Assembly (NCBI GenBank): GCA_963969345.1
Contig: OZ017766.1
Coordinates: 2,232,001-2,296,000 of the forward strand
Source of the DNA: Turbatrix aceti
Taxonomy: Eukaryota; Nematoda; Chromadorea; Rhabditida; Panagrolaimidae
Direction of reading: 5' to 3'
DNA: 64,000 bases
In this document: positions 57,711-64,000 of the stretch, piece by piece
How the letters are laid out: every line of letters begins with the position of its first letter
How positions within the stretch are numbered: the stretch's first letter is position 1
Notes under the pieces: generated by a model
What the model was told of the DNA's origin: nothing
Seen by the model: the letters and a program-made list of their open reading frames with translations, nothing else
Databases searched by the model: none
Translations under genes and position numbers: made by a program

Positions 57711-60700
57711 TCAGTCTTTATTTTGAGTCTCAGGGGGCAGGAGGGGCTGCTGCACCTCGGCGGCACTCGCTCCATCCGTCTTCAAAGAGGGCACAAATGA
57801 GTCCATCTCGATGCCGGATTTTCCGTCGCTGACTTCGCGATTCGCTGTGGCCCCGTTGGACGGCGACGCCTGGTGTCGCGGCGTGAAGACGAGCTTGTCG
57901 AAGTTGGTGACGGGCAGCTCGACGGTCAGACAGAAGACCAGCGAGCACAGGTAGCTGCTGAACACCGCCACCGAGAACATGTAGAACTGAAACGGGTGTG
58001 CCTGTGTTTTCCTGCCTCGACTTCATTTAGCATCGGACCACCCGCGGCGGTGCGAACTCGCCCTAGGCCTAAAAACAAACCATCTGGAAGGAGTGGGTGA
58101 AGTGGAAAGCCGTGTTCCTGCTGAGGTAGTAGAGCTGGAGGAGGATGGGGTGGATGAGGTACGCGCAAAAGGTCATCCTCGAGAGCGGGATGAACATCTT
58201 GTGCCCGATGATCCGGTTGATCTTGTCTGAAGTCGGGTTCACGTTGGCCCCGACCACCGCCCCCCTGACTCACCTGCGTTGCCCGTCTCGCACGCGAACG
58301 TGAGCCAGCCGAGGAAGAGCGAGAAGGCCAGTCGGCCGAAAAGCGTGTAGCCGACGTGCCACGCGACGCTGAGCTCGCCCGTTTTCGTGTAGTGGAAGAG
58401 GCCAAAGACGGAGTACAAAGCGACGAGCGTCGCGCCGAGCCAGGCCAAGTAAAGCGTGACCTGCAACCGCGACTGTCAGCACCACCAAGTCCCCCTCAAT
58501 GCACACAGCGCCCGCCGCACGCTCCCAGGGGGGCACAAAAGCGACCTACCGGCCGCATGACGAACTTGCGCTTGGTCCGATTCAGCAGGTAGCCCACGAT
58601 GCTGCCGATGATGTACGGCACGCACCGGATGTACGGCTTCACGTAGAGCTCCACCCAGTACGAGTCCAGCAGGTAGATCCTGAAACAACCTCATGCCGGT
58701 AAAAAAACCCAGAAATCGTAACAAAATATTGTTTACGGTAATCTTTTTTTTTCAGAGAACGCTTTTTTTCCAATCAAGAACACGTTTTTTTAGACGTTTG
58801 CAGTCAGACAAAATAAACTCACAAGTCAAGGCTGGTGCTCAGAATGGGCGCCGGCGGATAGCCGCTGGTGAGGGTGATATAAAGATTCGTGGCACACGAG
58901 GCCGCGATCATCAGAATGCCCAGGAGCACGCCCCATCCATGGAACCTAAAAGTCTGTGAATTGAAAGCCAAAGAACACAAGAACTCACTTGTAAAGCGCA
59001 ATGATGAGGATAGGCGCGAAGCAGTGGAGCTGGAAGTCGTTGGCCATGTACCACGTCCAGCCCATGCACTGAAAGGTTCTCGTCACCGCTGGGGCACTCG
59101 GCAGACACTCACCGGGTCGTCCTGCTTGAGGAAGTTGTTCAGGTAGAGCAAGTTGACCCACCACGAGTTGCGGCAGCGATTGCGCTCGATGGGGCGCCAG
59201 AAGGGGCCGTCCGAGATGTACTCAAAAAGCGTGACGTTGAGCATCATCACAGCCAGGTAGATCGGCGTCAGGCGCAAGTAGCGGCGGATGTAGTAGGCGA
59301 CCCACGTCTTCGCCTCGCCCAGTTTCGCCGAACCGTTATTGAGCTTCTTGATGAAGATGTACGTCGTCAGCAGCCCACTGCAAAGTTGCGTTACGCTAAG
59401 AATTTTTAGAGAAGCAACCCCACCTGAGGAAGAAGAAGCTGTCGACTGCAAGCGGCGCCTGCACCACGATCTGGTTGTAAAAGAGCTTCGGAAAGTTCCT
59501 GAGCGTGACTATGAGGTTGTCTGCAAGTCGCGGGGGTCAAACTACGCCCCTGGCCATCGAAAACCGCCTACCTGTGGTGAAGCTGGAGCAGATGTAGTAG
59601 TATGTGTGTCCGAAGATGATCCAGCACATGCTGAGGAAGCGCGCGCCGTGCAGACAGCGGATCATGTCGGGCTTGGTCGGGTCTTCCTTGTCGTACGTGA
59701 CGGTGGTGTCCATGAGCTGCGCGGCGTTGCGTCGCACGGAGAACATGAGCAGCAGCCGGATGAACGTCGAGTTCGGCTGGCGCAGGCCGTCTCGCTCGGC
59801 GGGCACCGCCACGTAGTAGTCGTAGCAGGTGCCGTAGAAGACGATCGACAGCACCGCAAGCACGAGGCACAGCACGATCATTGACGGCACGTTGTTGTAC
59901 ATCCGGTTCTCGACGCGGTCGTTGCTGCACTCGACAACGAGGTTGCACACGAATTTTTTGTCCATGCTCATTTCCGCGGCCGTGTATACTGAAAACAGCG
60001 TTAAAATAGCCCCGCCCGCGTCATTTTGACTTACGGAATTCGACTACTCGCTTGACGTCGTAGTCGGTGCAGGTGTCTGGCATGCAGAGACCGACGTTGA
60101 GGAGCGGCATGATGGCAAAGCAAGACTTTTCCTCGGGCAACCAGTCTTCGTACGAAGTCGACCGGTTGGAACGGCACACCTTAGTTGGATCCGGCTTCTC
60201 GGTGAACGCCTTCAGCGGGTTGTACCTGTTGTACGCGTAGTACCTGGTCATGCAGTATTGCCCGTTCCACGTCTGGCTGCAAGCAAAAAGTTTACGACAA
60301 GCGAAAACATAAAAAAACAAACTTTTGAACGTTTTTTACCGTCGAAATTTTGCGGCACGTGGACCACGAACCCAGCCAGAGGTTATTGCCCCCCGTGATC
60401 GCAGCCGGAACCTTGCCGACGGCATCCACGACTGAAAGCAATGTGAGTAAAGGTGACACTCACCTGAAACGACATACCATCAAATATCCACTGATAGCTG
60501 GCAACGGCTTCTTTGTAGGCCCGCGAGCAGTTGCAGTTGTCGCAGGCCCTGGCTGCATCTGCCTCCCGCGCATAGTTGTACGTGGTCCAGAGAAAGTGGA
60601 AGATATCTGCTGTGCAGGACGCGCTCACGTCGTAGTCCCGCAGCGGCTCAAAGAAGGCGATAATGTCCCGGATGTAGTCTGCGTTGCCCTCGCCGGCAGC

Positions 60701-60967
60701 TACGCGGACGTTGTCCAGCTCGTGCCAGAAGTGCGTGAACAGATCGAGGTCGAGGATGAGCTGCGAGTTGGACTCGCGGAAGAAGGAGTGCAACTGGCCG
60801 CCGAACGCGCCGGCCTCTTCGTCGTCGTACTCCGAGTCCTCGCTCGGCAAATCGCGCAGCTCGGCCTCGGATAGCGAGTGGTAGAAGGCGACATCGTCCT
60901 TGGCCAGAGCCCCGAGCACGGCCACGGCGCCCAGCAGACCGCAGAGCACGCAAAGTCGTGGCAGCAT
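57711..60967 (-). CDS. NRF-6-like acyltransferase-3 membrane protein (nose resistant to fluoxetine family)
   Basis: Twelve exons (60967-60478, 60431-60340, 60272-60035, 59988-59572, 59520-59424, 59377-59113, 59068-58989, 58945-58823, 58679-58550, 58460-58274, 58226-58081, 57986-57711) give 846 residues with all phases consistent. A signal peptide (LCVLCGLLGAVAVLGALA) leads to the luminal NRF domain with paired cysteines (ASCTADIFHF, DAVGKVPAAITGGNNLWLGSW, WNGQYC, MPDTCTDYDV). The acyltransferase-3 region follows: CLHGARFLSMCWIIFGHTYYY, the family marker VDSFFFLSGLL, YLRLTPIY, CMGWTWYMANDFQLHCF, LYVKPYIRCVPYIIG and FIPLSRMTFCAYLIHP. NRF-6 and NDG-4 act in lipid and yolk transport and in drug uptake in C. 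elegans. Substrate unknown. The third exon uses the second of two nearby AGs, chosen by phase. Confidence 0.9.
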
Positions 60968-62309
60968 CGCTCGGCGTCGATCGCAAGACGACGACCTGCT
61001 CGTCTGTCGTCCCTGAACACGCGTTATCAGTAGCCGCTCGGCTGTCAATCTCGTTGCCCTGTCAAAACAGACCGAGTCTTCCCGGAAAATTGGTCCAAGA
61101 CACGCTACATCATCGATTACCACCGGAATTGCCGAAGATCAGGAGAACTCCAATTCTGGGAGTAAAAAACAAAACGAAACGTAATTTCTGGCAGAACTGG
61201 GGTCCATGGGGCATTCCAAAGCACGAGGAACTGCATGGACCATTGTACAACGGTCATCATCGACTTATCCCATCACAGTGCACTTTGAGTACCTAGCGGG
61301 AATATTGGCCACGCTGACCACGCTGATATCCCTCTAACTAGCCTGGTCTTCCTAAAATGAACAGCCCAAACCCCGGTCTCGCCTGCCACACACGAAAGTA
61401 GCGGTCGTCGTTCGCTCCCCCTCGCCCGGTTATCTAAAAGCGGGGCCGGTCGTTGTAGCACGACCCGAGTGCGCTGTCTGGCTCGTAAATAAAAGAACAA
61501 CTCCTAGGGGCACGGGTCGCAGAGTCGACGTCATCGACGGACATCTTTCATGAATGCAAAAAATACCAGGTCTGAAAATACCAAGAAACACGTGAATTAA
61601 TTCTGGACAACAAAAATTAGAAATCACAAAACGGTGTTTAAAAAATGGTGATTCACAACCCGGTATAATTAAATTCTCGTTTAGCACAAAGGATCACACG
61701 CACCACAGCAAGGTCAGAGCCCCAATTGCACTAGAGTCGGTTTACATCAGCGTCCGGCGATAGACGCCCATAAAAAAGTCTAAAAAACACCTGCCGATCG
61801 ATTCCCGCTGAAAACGGGAATTGGTAAAGGCGGGTAGGGTAGCACGAGTAACGCTGTCTCTGACAACAACGTGCACATCCTCGCACAACCGGGAAACAGG
61901 CGGCGCCAAGGTGAGTGACTTTGGTTCGAGCGACGTCGAATGAAATAATTAACGCACGTGCTGGGCTGTGGAACTTGCCACAAGCGTGCAAAGTGGGTTT
62001 TGGACTGCGCGTGGTTCTTTTGCGGTCCTCAGCACCGCGACTGACGTCTTCCAGGTAACAAATTTGTCTTGTCGTCTGTCAGACGTACCCAATGAGTAAT
62101 CCTACCCCGTGCGCCGGTAAAACAGCCGGCTCGGGGCCAGCTGTTCTCCGATCGCCGGTCATCGATTGACCCACACCGACCCAGGGGAGGCCTTTATCGC
62201 ACTTCTGCACCCTCCAACGACGGCAATCGCTGCCAGAACAACAAAAGTGTGAGACGAGACTGTGAGGTGAGTAAGCGTCGTTCAGACGACCAGCGAACTG
62301 CAGTCGAGA
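60968..62309. other. Intergenic region between SF3B4 and the NRF-6-like gene
   Basis: No supported exon. Contains the NRF-6-like promoter and the SF3B4 3' UTR. An AT-rich tract near 61,550-61,690 carries no clear gene. Confidence 0.5.
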
Positions 62310-63419
62310 TCACGCCATGGGCGGAGGTGGTATGTTCATGTAAGGCGGCTGTGCGAAGGGGGGCGGCGGAGGCGGCGGATGCGAAGCTCCGGGCGGCGCT
62401 GGGGGGATACCCATGCCCCACATTGCTGAAAACAACCGCGTACCGTAAAGCATGCGACCCAGAAAAAACTCACGAGGTGGGGGAGGCTGGAGGCCGGCAG
62501 GTGGGGGCGGGGGAGGGAAGCCCATCATGGGCGGCGGTGGGGGCATGGCAGGCATCGTCATCTGAGGCGGCAGGCCCATCATCGGCGGTCCGAGGCCTCC
62601 AGGCGGTGGCGGGGGGATGAGGCCGTTCGGCGCGGTCAACAGACTCGGCAGCGGAGCCGGCGGCATGCCAACTGGCGGCGGTGGCACTGCAAGACACAAA
62701 AGTCAGAATATCGCCCAGCGGAAGATCGAACTCACAGTCTGCAAACATCTGATGGGGTCTGTCGCCTGCGATGATCGGGTTCTGGGCAGCGAGCAGTCGT
62801 TCGGCGGCCGTGCCGTGCCGCTCGCCCTTCGCGTCTTTCTTGTAGGCGTACGAGCATGTGATGGCCCTGTTGCACAGGTACTGCCCGTTCATCGCCTCCA
62901 GGGCGGCATCGGAGGCTTCGAAGGAGGCAAAGTTGATGAAGGCGTAGCCCTTGCTGTTGCCGGTCTCGGTGTCTCTCATGATCTTGGGCACCTAAAAGAG
63001 CAATACAATAAAAGTGCCCGGCCTACCTCACTCACCTGCAGGATGACTCCGAAGGCGCTGAACGTGTCAAAGAGGAGCTTCTCGTCGACCTCGGGGTCCA
63101 GGTTGCCGACGAAGAGATTGGCGCCGACGTCGAGGCTCTTCTCGTTGGCAGAGGCCTTGTTCACCTTGATGGGCTTGCCGAAGAGCTTGATCATGTTCAT
63201 GATGCGCATCGCGTAGTCCGCGTCCTCCTCGCCCATGAACTCGACGAAGCCGAAGCCCTGGTGGGTGTTGGTGATGCGGTCCTTCGGCATGTTCACCGAC
63301 ACCACCGGTCCTGCCTGGACGAACAGCTCCCAGAGCAGGGCCTCGGTCACCTTGTCGTCGAGACCTCCGACGTACACGGTAGCGTCCTGGTTTCGATCCG
63401 CTCCGCTGAACGTGGCCAT
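62310..63419 (-). CDS. SF3B4: SF3B4 / SAP49, SF3b subunit of the U2 snRNP
   Basis: Exons 63419-63036, 62991-62736, 62686-62474 and 62425-62310 give 322 residues. Two RRMs stand at residues ~15-90 ([37 protein letters not shown]) and ~100-180 ([39 protein letters not shown]). The SAP49-specific block [21 protein letters not shown] and [11 protein letters not shown] follows. The C-terminus is Pro/Gly/Met-rich, as in all SF3B4. Known role: contacts pre-mRNA upstream of the branch site and tethers U2 snRNP. The protein is shorter than the human 424 residues because of a shorter proline tail. The last intron (48 nt) is stop-free and a multiple of three. An acceptor lies 9 nt before the ATG. Confidence 0.96.
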
Positions 63420-63428
63420 CTCGTTTTC

Positions 63429-63430
63429 CT
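63429..63430 (-). promoter_or_regulatory. Predicted trans-splice acceptor of SF3B4
   Basis: Minus-strand GAATCACTTCAG, 9 nt before the ATG. A CATAAA poly(A) variant of the upstream gene lies about 105 nt before it. Confidence 0.6.
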
Positions 63431-63583
63431 GAAGTGATTCAAGGCGTTATCGAGTCAATCATGCGTTTTTAGGTACAAATGGTGCCTTGCAACCATATTT
63501 TTTTCTTCTCCTCGCTTTGTCCAGGTTTTTTCATTTATGCAAAAGAGATCTCAGGTCAGGTGAGTTCGATAATGCTCGAGAGA

Positions 63584-64000
63584 TCAAATCAGGTCCCGCG
63601 AGTTTGTCCGTGGTCGGCCTCGTCCGCGGCCCCGAACACGGCCGCGTGCCTCGCCCCGGTCCACGCTGATCCCTCGGCTCCGGCTTCCTCTGCTCCGGCC
63701 CCGGCCACGGCCACGACCCGGGGCCCCGATAGGCACCGCGTACACAGCCATGCCCCGGCCCCGACCGCGACCCCGCCCCCGGATTTGCGGTGCCGTCAGG
63801 GGCACGTCGAATTCTGTTCCGTCAGAAATCGGAGGTGATTCTGAAGCCTCGGTCGGTGATTCGGTAGCGTCATTGGACTCTTCGGATTCCACGTTGATGG
63901 CGACGCGTGGTCTTTTAGGCAGTGGAGCGTCTGCTGAGGAGGCAGGAACAGGAACCGCCTCCAGCACTGAGCTAGGAGCGCGTGAATCCGGCGACTCAGA
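63584..64000 (-). CDS. Arg/Gly-rich protein, C-terminal fragment (cut by window edge)
   Basis: The frame is open from the window edge to a TGA, 138 residues visible. A polar, acidic Ser/Glu stretch (VESEESNDATESPTEASESP) is followed by RG repeats: IRGRGRGRGRG, GRGRGRGRSRGSRSRG and RVRGRGRGRPRTNSRDLI at the end. The KRPRVAI run may be a nuclear signal. RG/RGG tails usually bind RNA and are arginine-methylated. The family cannot be named without the N-terminus. The next gene, SF3B4, starts 164 nt downstream in the same direction. Confidence 0.7.
   Translation of the reverse strand, partial: SESPDSRAPSSVLEAVPVPASSADAPLPKRPRVAINVESEESNDATESPTEASESPPISDGTEFDVPLTAPQIRGRGRGRGRGMAVYAVPIGAPGRGRGRGRSRGSRSRGISVDRGEARGRVRGRGRGRPRTNSRDLI

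Overview
The window is eukaryotic genomic DNA and almost certainly comes from a nematode. Three things point there: many cis-introns of only 43-55 nt with strong GTGAGT/GTAAGT donors and TTTCAG acceptors; a DB cysteine module and a CC-type cysteine module, both nematode hallmarks; and a paired-box gene that keeps only the PAI half-domain, as in the nematode npax group. Tight same-strand gene trains with 100-300 nt gaps and splice acceptors a few bases before ATGs look like trans-spliced operons. The coding DNA is GC-rich. I cannot name the species. I assembled each gene model by hand from splice signals and reading phase. For every complete gene the exon lengths sum to a multiple of three, and the joins restore family homology.

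Left third (1-28 kb). The 3' half of an ABCA transporter (+) and a PAI-only paired-box gene (+) come first. EFR3 (-) and Rictor (+) follow, head to head. One Rictor intron is about 3.5 kb and holds a complete secreted DB-module gene on the opposite strand. Then come a small secreted cysteine-rich gene (+), a secreted DUF5648-repeat gene (-), a seven-helix membrane protein (+) and TEX2 (-). A TEX2 intron carries a 377-bp hAT-type MITE with a perfect 8-bp target-site duplication.

Middle (28-46 kb). A likely operon on the minus strand runs TMEM222, then U2A', then a DHRSX-like dehydrogenase. A large, sparsely coding region follows. It holds the multi-exon PRDM3/16 (EVI1/EGL-43) zinc-finger gene (+) with introns up to 3.7 kb and roughly 3.6 kb of open upstream DNA. 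An alpha-1,2-fucosyltransferase gene (-) converges on it.

Right third (46-64 kb, all minus strand). A second likely operon runs ARID2 (PBAF subunit), then HDAC3, then a membrane-anchored MSP-like protein, then a pseudokinase. A 12-exon NRF-6-type acyltransferase-3 gene follows. Last is a third tandem unit, in which an RG-rich protein (cut by the window edge) is followed by SF3B4/SAP49.

Functionally the window mixes plasma-membrane and lipid biology (EFR3, TEX2, ABCA, NRF-6-like), mTORC2 signalling (Rictor), chromatin and transcription (ARID2, HDAC3, PRDM, Pax), U2 snRNP splicing factors (U2A', SF3B4) and several secreted cysteine-rich proteins. I found no wholly new multi-gene system. The most unusual items are the nested antisense gene in Rictor, the ARID2-HDAC3-MSP-pseudokinase gene train, the pseudokinase itself and the dated-looking hAT MITE.
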